Shown here: positions 8,270 through 17,032 of the stretch, one piece after another
How positions within the stretch are numbered: position 1 is the stretch's first letter
How the letters are laid out: the number at the start of each line of letters is the position of its first letter
NCBI RefSeq assembly: GCF_002995495.1
Contig: NZ_PVZV01000008.1
Coordinates: forward strand, 62,001-126,000
DNA from: Actinocorallia populi
GTDB lineage: Bacteria; Actinomycetota; Actinomycetes; Streptosporangiales; Streptosporangiaceae
Direction: 5' to 3'
DNA length: 64,000 nucleotides
Notes under the pieces: model-generated
Told to the model about the DNA's origin: nothing
Seen by the model: only the letters and a program-made list of their open reading frames with translations
Databases searched by the model: none
Translations under genes and position numbers: made by a program

Positions 8270-8800
8270 TCAGAGCAGCGGGAACAACCGGGCCATGATG
8301 GCTACCGGTTTGGCGTCCGCAGGGCGGGATGACGGGTCGGTATCGCGGTGTCGGAATTGCGCGATGACGGCGCGGACCACGTCCGCCACGCCCGCCATCT
8401 CCTCGGGCGTCAGGTAGGCGGCCTGGCTGAACGCCTCGTCGTGCCGCCACTCCGCGGGCGCTTCGTCGCGGCGCTCGAGCCACTGCCGGTAGCTCTCGTC
8501 CTCCAGGCCGCGTGCGATGAAGGCCAGTTCGGCGTCGGAGGGCGCCCGCGGGACCTCCGGCGGGGCCTCGGGGGGCGTGTCGCCGGCCAGGCGCCACGGT
8601 TTGGCGCGGCCGCCGGAGGTGGGGACCTCCTCGACGAGTCCCGCTTCGGCGAGCCGGCGCAGGTGGAACGAGTAGAGGCCGGTGTTGCCGCCGAGTTCGC
8701 GGGCGGCGTCGGTGGCCGTGACGGCGCCTTCGCGGCCGATCAGCTCCAGCAGGGCCGCGCGGACGGGGTGGGCGCTCAGCGGACGGTGTGCTTCACTCAC
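8270..8800 (-). CDS. ArsR-like winged-helix transcriptional regulator
   Basis: About 176 residues from a GTG at 8800. The N-terminal winged-helix region reads HPVRAALLELI...ATDAARELG...YSFHLRRLAEAGLVEEV, the signature of ArsR/HTH_20-type regulators that sense state of the cell or a small ligand. The C-terminal 90 residues are helical (EDESYRQWLERRDEAPAEW) with no metal-binding cysteines, so it is probably not a metal sensor. It is divergent from peptide deformylase. Two TTTGCAAA palindromes abut its start codon, so autoregulation and control of def are likely. A start upstream at 8827 would include the operator and is rejected. Confidence 0.8.
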   Translation of the reverse strand: MSEAHRPLSAHPVRAALLELIGREGAVTATDAARELGGNTGLYSFHLRRLAEAGLVEEVPTSGGRAKPWRLAGDTPPEAPPEVPRAPSDAELAFIARGLEDESYRQWLERRDEAPAEWRHDEAFSQAAYLTPEEMAGVADVVRAVIAQFRHRDTDPSSRPADAKPVAIMARLFPLL

Positions 8801-8824
8801 TTTGCAAAGTGTACTCTTTGCAAA
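8801..8824. promoter_or_regulatory. Double TTTGCAAA operator between the regulator and def
   Basis: The 8-bp palindrome TTTGCAAA occurs at 8801-8808 and again at 8817-8824, with centres 16 bp apart. It lies exactly between the regulator's GTG start (8800) and the def leader. The arrangement suits two dimers of the adjacent winged-helix protein blocking both divergent promoters. The regulator transcript would be leaderless or nearly so. Confidence 0.6.
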
Positions 8825-8847
8825 CATGCCATGAGAGGAGTCCGCAG

Positions 8848-9393
8848 ATGACCGTCATGCCGGTCCGCCTGTTCGGCGACCCCGTGCTCACCACCCCCGC
8901 GGCCGAGGTCGTCGACTTCGACGCCCAGCTGCGCAAGCTCGTCAGGGACCTGGACGACACCCTCACCGAGCAGCAGGGCTCCGGTCTGGCCGCGCCCCAG
9001 CTCGGCATCGGCCTCCGGGTGTTCGTCTTCCACGACGACGACGCCTCGGGGCACCTGGTGAACCCCGTCCTGCACTTCCCCGACGAAGAGGAGCAGGACG
9101 GCCCCGAAGGCTGCCTGTCCATGCCCGGCCTGTACTTCGACACCAGACGACGCCAGAACGTCGTGGCCAAGGGCTACGACCTGCACGGCCGTCCCCTGCA
9201 GGTCGTCGGCCGGGGCCACCTCGCCCGCTGCCTCCAGCACGAGACCGACCACCTGGACGGCGTCCTCTTCCTCGACCGCATGGACACCGCCCGCCGCAAG
9301 GCCGCCCTGCGCGCCATCCGCGAGGCCCCCTGGTTCGCCGCCCCGCCCCGTGTGAAGATCGATCCCCACGGGCCAGCGGGCCTCTTCCGCTGA
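8848..9393 (+). CDS. def: Peptide deformylase
   Basis: 181 residues. All three family motifs are intact: GSGLAAPQ, EGCLS and the metal-binding QHETDH. The enzyme removes the formyl group from the N-terminal methionine of new proteins, using a metal held by the Cys of EGCLS and the two His of HExxH. The ATG at 8848 has GAGAGGAG upstream; an in-frame ATG at 8788 would place the operator inside the gene and is rejected. The divergent winged-helix regulator is unusual for def, which is normally a housekeeping gene, and suggests this is a conditionally expressed extra copy. Confidence 0.92.
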   Translation: MTVMPVRLFGDPVLTTPAAEVVDFDAQLRKLVRDLDDTLTEQQGSGLAAPQLGIGLRVFVFHDDDASGHLVNPVLHFPDEEEQDGPEGCLSMPGLYFDTRRRQNVVAKGYDLHGRPLQVVGRGHLARCLQHETDHLDGVLFLDRMDTARRKAALRAIREAPWFAAPPRVKIDPHGPAGLFR

Positions 9394-9462
9394 GATCCGG
9401 GCGACCCGGACGGCCGGAGGCACCCTTGACGATCCCGCCGACCGGCCGGAGCACGCATGGCA

Positions 9463-9499
9463 ACGCCCCGGTGCCCTTCTCCGAAGGGCGCCGGGGCGT
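9463..9499. terminator. Terminator between convergent def and parC
   Basis: Arms of 16 nt (9463-9478 and 9484-9499) pair with a single mismatch around a 5-nt CTCCG loop. The element lies between the ends of two convergent genes and can act on both strands. Confidence 0.7.
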
Positions 9500-9513
9500 G
9501 TCGCCGGTGCCGG

Positions 9514-11991
9514 TCAGGACTCGTCGGTGCGGGGACCGATGGAGCCGCCCAGGGCGCCGATGGGAGCGGGCAGGGGCACGCCGGAGCCGTCCCGGCGGCC
9601 CAGGTCGGCCGGGAGGTCGACGGGCTCGCCCGCGATGTCGGTGGCGCTGGCGGGAGCGGGGCCGGCCCAGGCGGCGATGAGGACGTCCTCGCCCTTGAGG
9701 AAGCGGTGGGAGCGCACACCGCCGGTGGCCCGGCCCTTCGGCGGGTAGTCGGCGTAGTCGCTGACCTTGACGTTGCCCGTCTGGGTGCCGGGCAGCGCGG
9801 TGGCGGAGCCCGAGACGGTGATCACCACCGAGGGGCGGGACGCGTCGACCGCGCCGAACCAGATGACCCTGGCGTCGGCGCCGAGCTTGATGCCGGTCAT
9901 GCCGCCCGCGGGGCGGCCCTGCGGGCGCACGTTGGAGGCGGGGTAGCGCAGCAGCTGGGTGTCGTCGGTGATGAAGACGAGGTCCTGCTCCTCGGACTCC
10001 AGCTGGACCGCGCTCACGACCCGGTCGCCCTCCTTGAGGGTGATGACCTCGTACTCCTCGCGGTTGGCCGGGTAGTCGTTGGCGACGCGCTTGACCACGC
10101 CCTGCTCGGTGCCCAGGGCCAGGCCGGGGCCGTCCTCGGCCAGGCTTGCCAGGCCCACGGCCCGCTCGTCCTCGGTGAGGGTGACGTACTCCTCCAGCGG
10201 CGCGCCGCCCGCCAGCGAGGGCGGGGCGTCGGAGGGCTGCAGCAGCGGGAGGTCGACCACCTCGACCTTCAGGAGCCGGCCCGCCGAGGTGACGACGCCG
10301 AACTCCGACCGCACCGAGGTGAAGATCACCGACTGGAGCACGTCGTGCGGGGCGCGGGGGCCGTCGTCCGCCAGGGGGGCGACGTCGGTGGTGCGGGCCA
10401 GCAGGCCGGTGGAGGACATCAGCACCAGGCACGGGTCGTCCTCGACCTCCAGCGGGACCACCGGCCGGGGCGCGCCGTCGGCCTCCAGCAGCACGGTGCG
10501 CCGCGGCGTGGCGAACTTCTTGCTGACCTCGCCCAGCTCCTTGGAGACCAGGGAGCGCAGCTTCTTCTCCGACTCCAGGATCTCGGTGAGGGCGGCGATC
10601 TCCTTGCGGAGGGTCTCCTGCTCCTTCTCCAGCTCCAGCCGGTCGTAGCGGGTGAGCCGGCGCAGCGGCGTGTCCAGGATGTACTGGGCCTGGATCTCCG
10701 ACAGCTGGAAGACCTGCATCAGCCGGGACTTGGCCTGCGCGGAGTCGTCGGAGCTGCGGATCACCTGGATGATCTCGTCGATGTTGATCAGGGCCGTCAT
10801 GAGGCCCTCGACCAGGTGCAGGCGCTCCTCGCGGCGGCGGCGCCGGTACAGCGAGCGGCGGCGCACCACGTCGATGCGGTGGTCGACGTAGACCTGCAGC
10901 AGCTCGCGCAGGCCGAGCGTCTTGGGCTGGCCGTCGACGAGGGCGACGTTGTTGATGCCGAAGGTCTCCTCCATCGGCGTGAGCCGGTAGAGCTCCTCCA
11001 GCACCGCCTCGGGGTGGAAGCCGTTCTTGATCTCGATGACCAGGCGCAGCCCGACGGTGCGGTCGGTGAGGTCCTTCAGGTCGGCGATGCCCTGGATCTT
11101 CTTCGCCTGGACCATGTCCTTGATCTTGGCGACGACCCGTTCGGGACCGACGTTGTAGGGCAGCTCGGTGACGACCAGGCCCTTGCGGCGCGGCGTGACG
11201 TTCTCGATGTGCACGGTGGCGCGGGTCTTGAACGTGCCGCGGCCGGCCGCGTAGGCGTCGCGGACGCCGTTCAGGCCGACGATCTTGCCGCCGGTGGGCA
11301 GGTCGGGGCCCGGGACGAACTTCATCAGGTCGTCCAGGGTGGCGTCCGGGTGGGTCACCAGGTGCCGTGCGGCGGCGACGACCTCGCCGAGGTTGTGCGG
11401 GGCCATGTTGGTGGCCATGCCGACCGCGATGCCCGTCGCGCCGTTGACCAGCAGGTTGGGGAAGGCGGCCGGCAGGACCTCCGGCTCCGTCTCCTGGCCG
11501 TCGTAGTTGGGCCGGAAGTCGACGGTCTCCTCGTCCAGACCGGTGACCATGAGCAGCGCCTCGGGCGACATGCGGGCCTCGGTGTAGCGCATGGCGGCGG
11601 GCGCGTCGTCGCCGCCGAGGGAGCCGAAGTTGCCGTGCCCGTCGATCATGCGCATCCGCATCGCCCACGGCTGGGCCATCCGGACCATGGTGTCGTAGAT
11701 GGCGGTGTCGCCGTGCGGGTGCAGCTTGCCCATCACCTCGCCGACGACCCGCGCGCACTTGACGTGCCCGCGGTCAGGCCGCAGCCCCATCGCGCTCATC
11801 GAGTAGAGGATGCGGCGCTGTACCGGCTTGAGGCCGTCACGCGCGTCCGGAAGAGCGCGAGAGTAGATCACCGAGTACGCGTACTCGAGGAAGCTGCCCC
11901 GCATCTCCTCGGCGACATCGATGTCGATGATGTTCTCTTCGAAGTCTTCCGGGGGTGGAGTCTGACCAGTCCGACGTGCCATGCTCGCCAT
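9514..11991 (-). CDS. parC: Type IIA topoisomerase breakage-rejoining subunit (topoisomerase IV subunit A / second GyrA)
   Basis: About 825 residues. The N-terminal region has [37 protein letters not shown] and [10 protein letters not shown], which contains the catalytic tyrosine (Y136 from this start). It cleaves DNA through that tyrosine and works with the ATPase subunit at 1285-3369. The coiled-coil segment ([14 protein letters not shown]) and the C-terminal beta-propeller repeats are present. The GyrA-box QRRGGKG is not evident, in keeping with topoisomerase IV rather than supercoiling gyrase. Two close ATGs (11991 and 11982) are possible; 11991 has AGGA upstream. Its 5' end lies 43 bp from the divergent oxidase gene. 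Confidence 0.9.
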   Translation of the reverse strand: MASMARRTGQTPPPEDFEENIIDIDVAEEMRGSFLEYAYSVIYSRALPDARDGLKPVQRRILYSMSAMGLRPDRGHVKCARVVGEVMGKLHPHGDTAIYDTMVRMAQPWAMRMRMIDGHGNFGSLGGDDAPAAMRYTEARMSPEALLMVTGLDEETVDFRPNYDGQETEPEVLPAAFPNLLVNGATGIAVGMATNMAPHNLGEVVAAARHLVTHPDATLDDLMKFVPGPDLPTGGKIVGLNGVRDAYAAGRGTFKTRATVHIENVTPRRKGLVVTELPYNVGPERVVAKIKDMVQAKKIQGIADLKDLTDRTVGLRLVIEIKNGFHPEAVLEELYRLTPMEETFGINNVALVDGQPKTLGLRELLQVYVDHRIDVVRRRSLYRRRRREERLHLVEGLMTALINIDEIIQVIRSSDDSAQAKSRLMQVFQLSEIQAQYILDTPLRRLTRYDRLELEKEQETLRKEIAALTEILESEKKLRSLVSKELGEVSKKFATPRRTVLLEADGAPRPVVPLEVEDDPCLVLMSSTGLLARTTDVAPLADDGPRAPHDVLQSVIFTSVRSEFGVVTSAGRLLKVEVVDLPLLQPSDAPPSLAGGAPLEEYVTLTEDERAVGLASLAEDGPGLALGTEQGVVKRVANDYPANREEYEVITLKEGDRVVSAVQLESEEQDLVFITDDTQLLRYPASNVRPQGRPAGGMTGIKLGADARVIWFGAVDASRPSVVITVSGSATALPGTQTGNVKVSDYADYPPKGRATGGVRSHRFLKGEDVLIAAWAGPAPASATDIAGEPVDLPADLGRRDGSGVPLPAPIGALGGSIGPRTDES

Positions 11992-12034
11992 TCTCGCGGG
12001 TCCTGACGACAGTTTCGTACCAGGAGGGGGTGCC

Positions 12035-13183
12035 ATGGGCCTCTCGGACTTCCAGCACGAGATCTACCTGGGGGGATTGGGGGACGTACGACCGGAATTT
12101 CCCACCGACCTCTCCACACTGGAGGCAGTGGCCGAAGAACGGCTGGATCCCCAGGCGTTCGGCTACGTCGCCGGAGCCGCGGGGAGCGGCGCCACGGCCC
12201 GGGCCAACCGGGAGGCCTTCGACCGGTGGAGGCTGGTGCCCCGGATGCTGCGCGACGTCTCGGGGATCGACCTGTCGGTGAACGTCCTGGGGACGCCGAT
12301 GCCCGCCCCCGTGCTGCTCGCCCCCATCGGCGTCCTGTCGATCCTGCACCCCGAGGGGGAGGCCGCGGTCGCGCGGGCGGCCGCCGCCCTGGGCGTCCCC
12401 ATGCTCCTCAGCACCGCGGCGTCGCGCACCATGGAGGAGGTCGCGGAGGCGGCAGGGCCGCGCTGGTACCAGCTGTACTGGCCCAAGGACAGGGACCTCG
12501 CGGAGAGCTTCCTGCGGCGTGCCGAGGCCGGCGGGTACGAGGTGCTCGTCGTCACCCTGGACACCTTCAAGCTGGCGTGGCGCCCGCGCGACCTCGACAC
12601 CGCCTACCTTCCGTTCCTGCGCGGCATCGGCGTGCAGAACTACTTCAGCGACCCCGTCTTCCGCGCGGCCGTGGGCGGGGAGGTCACCGAGGAGAACCAG
12701 ACCGGCGCGATCCTGCACTGGGTCGCCAACTTCGGGGACCCGACGCTGACCTGGGACGACCTGGCGTGGCTGCGCGGACGCTGGGACGGGCCGATCGTCC
12801 TCAAGGGCATCCAGCACCTCGACGACGCCCGCCGCGCCGCGTACGCCGGAATGGACGGGATCGTCGTCTCCAACCACGGCGGGCGGCAGGTGGACGGGGC
12901 CGTCGCGGCGCTCGACCAGCTCCCCAAGATCGTCGACACGGTCGGGGACAGGCTGAGCGTGCTGTTCGACAGCGGCGTGCGCACCGGCGCCGACGCCGCC
13001 AAGGCGCTGGCGCTGGGGGCCGAGGCCGTGCTGGTGGGCCGCCCGTACGCCTACGGGCTGGGACTCGGCGGTGAGGCGGGGGTGCGGCACGTCCTGCGCT
13101 GCCTGCTGGCCGAACTGGAGCTGACGCTGGCGCTCTGCGGCGCGGGGAGCGTCCGGGAACTGGGGCGCGACCTGCTGGCATGA
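12035..13183 (+). CDS. FMN-dependent alpha-hydroxy-acid oxidase/dehydrogenase (lactate oxidase family)
   Basis: 382 residues, with AGGAGGGGG upstream of the ATG. The TIM-barrel FMN enzyme motifs are clear: FGYVAGAAGSG, LLAPIGVLSILHPEGE, WYQLYWPKDRD, and the catalytic SNHGGRQVDGA, whose His abstracts the substrate proton. It ends with DSGVRTGADAAKALALGAEAVLVGRPYAYG. The family oxidises L-lactate, glycolate, mandelate or similar 2-hydroxy acids. The long form with FFSD-like insertions resembles lactate 2-monooxygenase. The exact substrate cannot be read from the sequence. Confidence 0.88.
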   Translation: MGLSDFQHEIYLGGLGDVRPEFPTDLSTLEAVAEERLDPQAFGYVAGAAGSGATARANREAFDRWRLVPRMLRDVSGIDLSVNVLGTPMPAPVLLAPIGVLSILHPEGEAAVARAAAALGVPMLLSTAASRTMEEVAEAAGPRWYQLYWPKDRDLAESFLRRAEAGGYEVLVVTLDTFKLAWRPRDLDTAYLPFLRGIGVQNYFSDPVFRAAVGGEVTEENQTGAILHWVANFGDPTLTWDDLAWLRGRWDGPIVLKGIQHLDDARRAAYAGMDGIVVSNHGGRQVDGAVAALDQLPKIVDTVGDRLSVLFDSGVRTGADAAKALALGAEAVLVGRPYAYGLGLGGEAGVRHVLRCLLAELELTLALCGAGSVRELGRDLLA

Positions 13184-13303
13184 CATTTGTCACTGCACCG
13201 GGGTGAAAGTCTCAGCGCCGGTTCCTGACGCCCGGCACTGACCGCCCCGCCCCCGTCCGCGGCACCCTTGGAGCAGGTTCGGAGTGCTGCCGAGGAGGTC
13301 GGG

Positions 13304-13870
13304 ATGATCGAGGTTTCGGGACCGGTCGCGTTCACCGTCCGGGCCGGTGAGGTGGTCGCGGTGTGCGGCAGGGGGACGACCGCCCTGCTGGAGGCCGTCA
13401 GCGGGGACCGGCTCCCCGCCCGCGGACGGGTCGCGGTCGGCGGGTCCGACCCCTACCGGCAGCGGGCGGGGGTGAGCGTCGGGGCGCTGTGGGCAGACGG
13501 CGGGCTCTACGGCGACCTCGCCCTGGAGGAGATCATCGGGGCGTGGCGGCGCTGGGCGTCCCGGCCCCTGGACCGGGACACCGTCACGGCCCTGGCGGCG
13601 CTGGAGGGACGCGAGTGCGTCCCCTACTCCCGGCTGACCTCCGGGGAGCGGCGCAGGTTCGACCTGGCGCTCGTGCTGGTCTCCCAGCCGGACGCGCTGG
13701 TGATCGACGAGCCCGCCACCGGGCTCGACCCGCAGGAGGCGCGGGAGGTGTGGCGGCTCGTCAAGTCGCTCGGCATCCCCGTGCTCGTCGCGGCCCGGTG
13801 CCCCGCCGAGGCGCTGAAGGCCGACCGGGTGGTGCTGCTGGACTCGCCGGTCGACCTCCTGGCCGCCTGA
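13304..13870 (+). CDS. ABC-transporter-like ATPase with a degenerate Walker A motif
   Basis: 188 residues with GAGGAGG before the ATG. The ABC signature region LTSGERRRFDLALVL and Walker B VIDEPATGLDP with a normal catalytic Glu are present. The P-loop, which should read GxxGxGK(S/T)T, is VCGRGTTALLEA: shortened by about four residues and lacking the lysine. Only the nucleotide-binding domain exists and no permease is adjacent. ATP binding by the usual mode therefore looks impaired, suggesting a regulatory or scaffold role or a decaying gene. It is 139 bp upstream of a two-component system in the same direction. Confidence 0.65.
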   Translation: MIEVSGPVAFTVRAGEVVAVCGRGTTALLEAVSGDRLPARGRVAVGGSDPYRQRAGVSVGALWADGGLYGDLALEEIIGAWRRWASRPLDRDTVTALAALEGRECVPYSRLTSGERRRFDLALVLVSQPDALVIDEPATGLDPQEAREVWRLVKSLGIPVLVAARCPAEALKADRVVLLDSPVDLLAA

Positions 13871-14009
13871 GCCGGTGGACCACTCGGTGCGCGCCGGCGC
13901 GCGTCCGGCCGCGGGCGGGACGCCGTCGGGCGTACGCCGCCTGTGGACAACGGCCTTCCTCCGCCGGGGCAGCGCATACGCTGTGGAATCCCGGACGAGG
14001 AGGTGGTCG

Positions 14010-15140
14010 ATGCAGCCCAGGCTTCCCGGCGAGATGTCGATCGTCACGTTCGTGGTGGTCCTGTCGACCCTGGCCACGTGCGGGCTCTTCTCGCAGGCGG
14101 TCATCGAGGCCGCCGGACGCGAGCCGTGGCGGTTCGTCGTCGGGACGATGGCGGCGCTGCTCGTCGCGGCCCTGCAGGGGCGGCTGATGTGGCAGTCGGC
14201 GCGGCGGGAGGTCACGTCGGGCAGCCGGATCATGCTCGGGGTGATCGCGCTGGTGTGCTTCCCCCTGCCGCTGCTGCTCGGTCCCGCCTGGTTCTCCGCG
14301 ATGTTCGCGGTGGCCGGGATGATCGCGGTGACGCTGCCGGAGAACTGGTCGGTGCCGCTGGTCGGGGGCGCGGCGCTGCTGGCGTCCGGGGTGGCGCTGC
14401 TGGCGGGGGCGAGCGGACCGCAGGCGGTGCTGCTGGCGGTGAGCTTCCCCGTCGTGGCGCTGTCGGCGTACGCGACGGTGTGGCTGAGCCTGGCGGTGAA
14501 GGAACTGCGTGACGCCCGAGCCGAACTGGCGCGCCGCGCCGTGGGGGAGGAGCGGATGCGCTTCGCCCGCGACCTGCACGACGTCCTTGGCCACAGCCTG
14601 CAGGCCGTGGCGCTGCGGGCCGAACTGGCCGAACGGCTGCTCGCCCGCGACCCGGAACGCGTGGCCGGGGAGCTGGCCGAGATCCAGAAGATGGCGCGAG
14701 GCGCCGTCCAGGAGGTGCGCGACGTGGTGCGGGGCTACCGCGTCACGTCGCTGCGCACGGAGCTGGACGGGGCGACGGCCGTGCTGCGCGCGGCGGGGAT
14801 CTCCTGCGAGACGCCGCTCCTGCCCGACGAGCTGCCCCAGCACGTGCACGAGACGCTGGGCTGGGTCGCGCGGGAGGCGGTCACGAACGTGCTGCGGCAC
14901 AGCGGCGCCACCCTGTGCCGCATGACCCTGCGCGCCGACGGCCCGGATGCCCGGCTGGAGATCGTGAACGACGGGGCCCGCCGCTCCGAGGGGGCCGGCA
15001 GCGGGCTGGCCGGGCTGCGCGAACGGCTCGCCGCGGTGGGAGGGCGGCTGCAGTCCGGGCTGATCGCGGACGGTACCTTCCAGGTGCTGGCGACCGTCCC
15101 GCTGGCCGAGGGTGCGGCGGGACAGAAGGAGGGGCGTTGA
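14010..15140 (+). CDS. DesK/NarX-type membrane sensor histidine kinase
   Basis: 376 residues with a GGAGGTGG ribosome-binding site. Several hydrophobic helices fill residues 10-165. The HisKA_3 dimerisation motif ERMRFARDLHDVLGHSLQ follows, with phospho-accepting His about 190, then the ATPase domain with REAVTNVLRHSGA (N box) and GAGSGLAGLRERL (G box). It autophosphorylates and passes phosphate to the response regulator whose gene overlaps its stop codon. The multi-helix sensor lacks an extracellular domain, so a membrane state, as in DesK, is a plausible signal (inference). Confidence 0.9.
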   Translation: MQPRLPGEMSIVTFVVVLSTLATCGLFSQAVIEAAGREPWRFVVGTMAALLVAALQGRLMWQSARREVTSGSRIMLGVIALVCFPLPLLLGPAWFSAMFAVAGMIAVTLPENWSVPLVGGAALLASGVALLAGASGPQAVLLAVSFPVVALSAYATVWLSLAVKELRDARAELARRAVGEERMRFARDLHDVLGHSLQAVALRAELAERLLARDPERVAGELAEIQKMARGAVQEVRDVVRGYRVTSLRTELDGATAVLRAAGISCETPLLPDELPQHVHETLGWVAREAVTNVLRHSGATLCRMTLRADGPDARLEIVNDGARRSEGAGSGLAGLRERLAAVGGRLQSGLIADGTFQVLATVPLAEGAAGQKEGR

Positions 15141-15748
15141 CCGCGATCAGGGTGTTGCTCGCCGACGACCACCACCTCGTCCGGGAGGCACTGGCGCTGC
15201 TGCTGGGCACCGAGGACGGGATCGAGGTCGTCGCCGACGTGGGGCGCGGCGACGAGGCGGTCGACCGGGCCCTGGACCACCGCCCGGACGTGGCGGTCCT
15301 CGACATCGACATGCCGGGCCTGGACGGCCTGTCCGCCGCCGAGCGCCTCGCCGCCGCCCTGCCGTCCTGCCGCGTCGTCATCGTCACCGGCCACGGCCGC
15401 CCCGGCAACCTCCGCCGCGCCATGGCCGCCGGCGTCCGCGGCTTCCTCGGCAAGGACACCCCCGGCTCCCGCCTCGCCGAGGTCATCCGCCAGGTCCACG
15501 GCGGCGCCCGCTACATCGACCCGCAACTCGCCGCCGACGCCCTCGCCGCAGAGGAGTGCCCCCTCACCCCGCGCGAGCTCGACGCCCTGCGCGCCGCCGC
15601 CGGAGGCTCCCCCGTCAGCCGCATCGCCCGCGCCCTCAGCCTCTCCGAAGGCACCGTCCGCAACTACCTCTCCTCCGCCGTCACCAAACTCGGCGTCGAC
15701 AACCGCCACGCCGCCGTCCAGTCCGCCCGCGACCGCGGCTGGCTCTGA
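15137..15748 (+). CDS. NarL/LuxR-family response regulator
   Basis: 203 residues starting at a TTG that overlaps the kinase stop codon (TTGA), with GGAGGGG upstream. The receiver domain has the acidic pair in VLLADDHHLVREAL, phospho-acceptor D56 in VLDIDMPGLDG and the conserved Lys in GFLGKDTPG. The C-terminal LuxR HTH is LTPRELDALRAAAGG...SLSEGTVRNYLSSAVTKLGV. It is the cognate partner of the preceding kinase. Translational coupling suggests matched levels. Target genes are unknown; the neighbouring ATPase gene is a candidate. Confidence 0.92.
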   Translation: MTAIRVLLADDHHLVREALALLLGTEDGIEVVADVGRGDEAVDRALDHRPDVAVLDIDMPGLDGLSAAERLAAALPSCRVVIVTGHGRPGNLRRAMAAGVRGFLGKDTPGSRLAEVIRQVHGGARYIDPQLAADALAAEECPLTPRELDALRAAAGGSPVSRIARALSLSEGTVRNYLSSAVTKLGVDNRHAAVQSARDRGWL

Positions 15749-15780
15749 CTCCGCCCGCCGAACGCAGGCCACCCGTCCGC

Positions 15781-16019
15781 CTGAAGATCCGCTCACCACG
15801 TCCTGGCCCGGATCGTGGTCCGCTCTTGCCGAGGCGGGGACGTCGCCGCCCGTAGGGCCGTCGGTCATGTCTCCGTCCGGATGCGGTCCGCCGGCCGGTG
15901 AGGGCGGACCGCCAAGCCGTCTGGAGATCCGCTCATCACGCCTTCGCCCGGATCGTGGTCGGGCGGACCGGTGAATCGTCTGGAGGGCCGCCGGCTGCGT
16001 CTTCGCCTGGATCGTGATC
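15781..16019. repeat. Degenerate 40-bp repeat, three copies
   Basis: Copies lie at 15781-15820, 15921-15960 and 15980-16019. Each starts CTGAAG/CTGGAG and ends GGATCGTGGTC or a close variant. The first two are about 85-90% identical by eye; the third is more diverged. The gap 15749-16149 holds no supported gene, so the array fills most of it. On the minus strand the unit includes GACCACGATCC. Confidence 0.75.
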
Positions 16020-16149
16020 CACTGGTCGGCGGGGGCCGGTCGTCGGGGTCGCCTGCCGGGGCCTGCTGCGGGGAACCAGGTATTCGTCCTCTCCGGATTG
16101 AGTAGGCGCGCCCTTGGCCGCAGGGGGGCGATGGCGCAGGCTGTGCCGA

Positions 16150-16743
16150 ATGGAACCGGTACACCGCACCCCCTGGCGTCATGCGGCGCTCCTCCTGAAG
16201 GCCGTGCTGGCCGTGCTGCTGGCGCTGGCGCTGGCCTTCCCCGAATGGGACCGTTTCGCCGACAAGGCCATGGGGGCGCGTGCCGTCGCCTATCCGCTGG
16301 CCGCGCTGCTGGTGCCCGCGATCTGGCTGGTCCGGCGTCGGCTCGGCCGTCCGGGCCTCTTCCCCTGGGACGTCGACGCCCTGCTCACCGCCCCCTTCGT
16401 CATCGACGTCGCGGGCAACGCCCTCGACCTGTACGACTCGGTGGGCTGGTTCGACGACGCGTGCCACTTCGGCAACTGGGCGCTGCTCGGCGGCGCCGCG
16501 GGAGCGGCGCTCCTCCGCGGACCCGGCCTGCCCCGCTGGGTGACCGTCCTCCTGGTGGCAGGAGCAGGCGCCATAGCCGCCATCGCCTGGGAGCTCGCCG
16601 AATACGGCGCGTTCATCCTCGACACCCCCGAATCCATCGGTATCTACCGCGACACCCTCGGAGACGAGGCACTCGGCCTCCTGGGCGCCACCACCGCCGG
16701 CCTCCTCACGGCCTTCCGCCGTCGCCCGCCGACCGCACGATGA
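16150..16743 (+). CDS. DUF2238/YjdF-like integral membrane protein
   Basis: About 197 residues from the ATG at 16150. There are about five membrane helices (LLLKAVLAVLLALALAF and VAYPLAALLVPAIWLV at the start; VTVLLVAGAGAIAAIAWELAEY later). Conserved polar residues sit in or near the helices: GNALDLYD, WFDDACHFGNW, WELAEYGAF and YRDTLGDEALGLLGA. This pattern of D/H/E residues in a small multi-pass protein matches the DUF2238 (YjdF) family. Function is unknown; the conserved residues hint at metal binding or catalysis within the membrane. An alternative in-frame start exists at 16114. Confidence 0.7.
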   Translation: MEPVHRTPWRHAALLLKAVLAVLLALALAFPEWDRFADKAMGARAVAYPLAALLVPAIWLVRRRLGRPGLFPWDVDALLTAPFVIDVAGNALDLYDSVGWFDDACHFGNWALLGGAAGAALLRGPGLPRWVTVLLVAGAGAIAAIAWELAEYGAFILDTPESIGIYRDTLGDEALGLLGATTAGLLTAFRRRPPTAR

Positions 16744-16745
16744 CC

Positions 16746-16870
16746 CTGGACGTCGCGCGGCCGGTCGTGGATGTTGCGCGGCTGATCCCGGGTGTCGGGC
16801 TGGCTGGTCGTGGGCATTGCGCGGCTGATCCTGGACGTCGGGCGGCCGGTCGTGGACATCGTGCGACGAG
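16746..16870. repeat. Degenerate 42-43-bp tandem repeat, three copies
   Basis: Units begin at 16746, 16788 and 16831 with CTGGACGTCG or a variant, followed by GGCCGGTCGTGGA and TTGCGCGGCTGATC. They immediately follow the stop codon of the DUF2238-like gene. The rest of 16744-17032 contains no gene I can support. Confidence 0.75.
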
Positions 16871-17032
16871 CTCTCGGGGTTTCCGGGGTCGTGCGGAGAT
16901 CCGGGAAGGAAGAGGCGATGGGGCCGTCGTGGTCGTGGGGGCGGCCGTCCGCCACCCGAACCCGTCCTGCCGGGGCGGCTGGACGGGTTCGGGTGGCGCG
17001 TCGCCGGACGGTCCGGTGCTCTTCGGGCGGGG

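Noticed and set aside
8963-11758. 931-residue minus-strand frame overlapping def and parC
   Set aside because: Shadow of parC in another frame, Arg/Pro/Gly-rich, without domain features.
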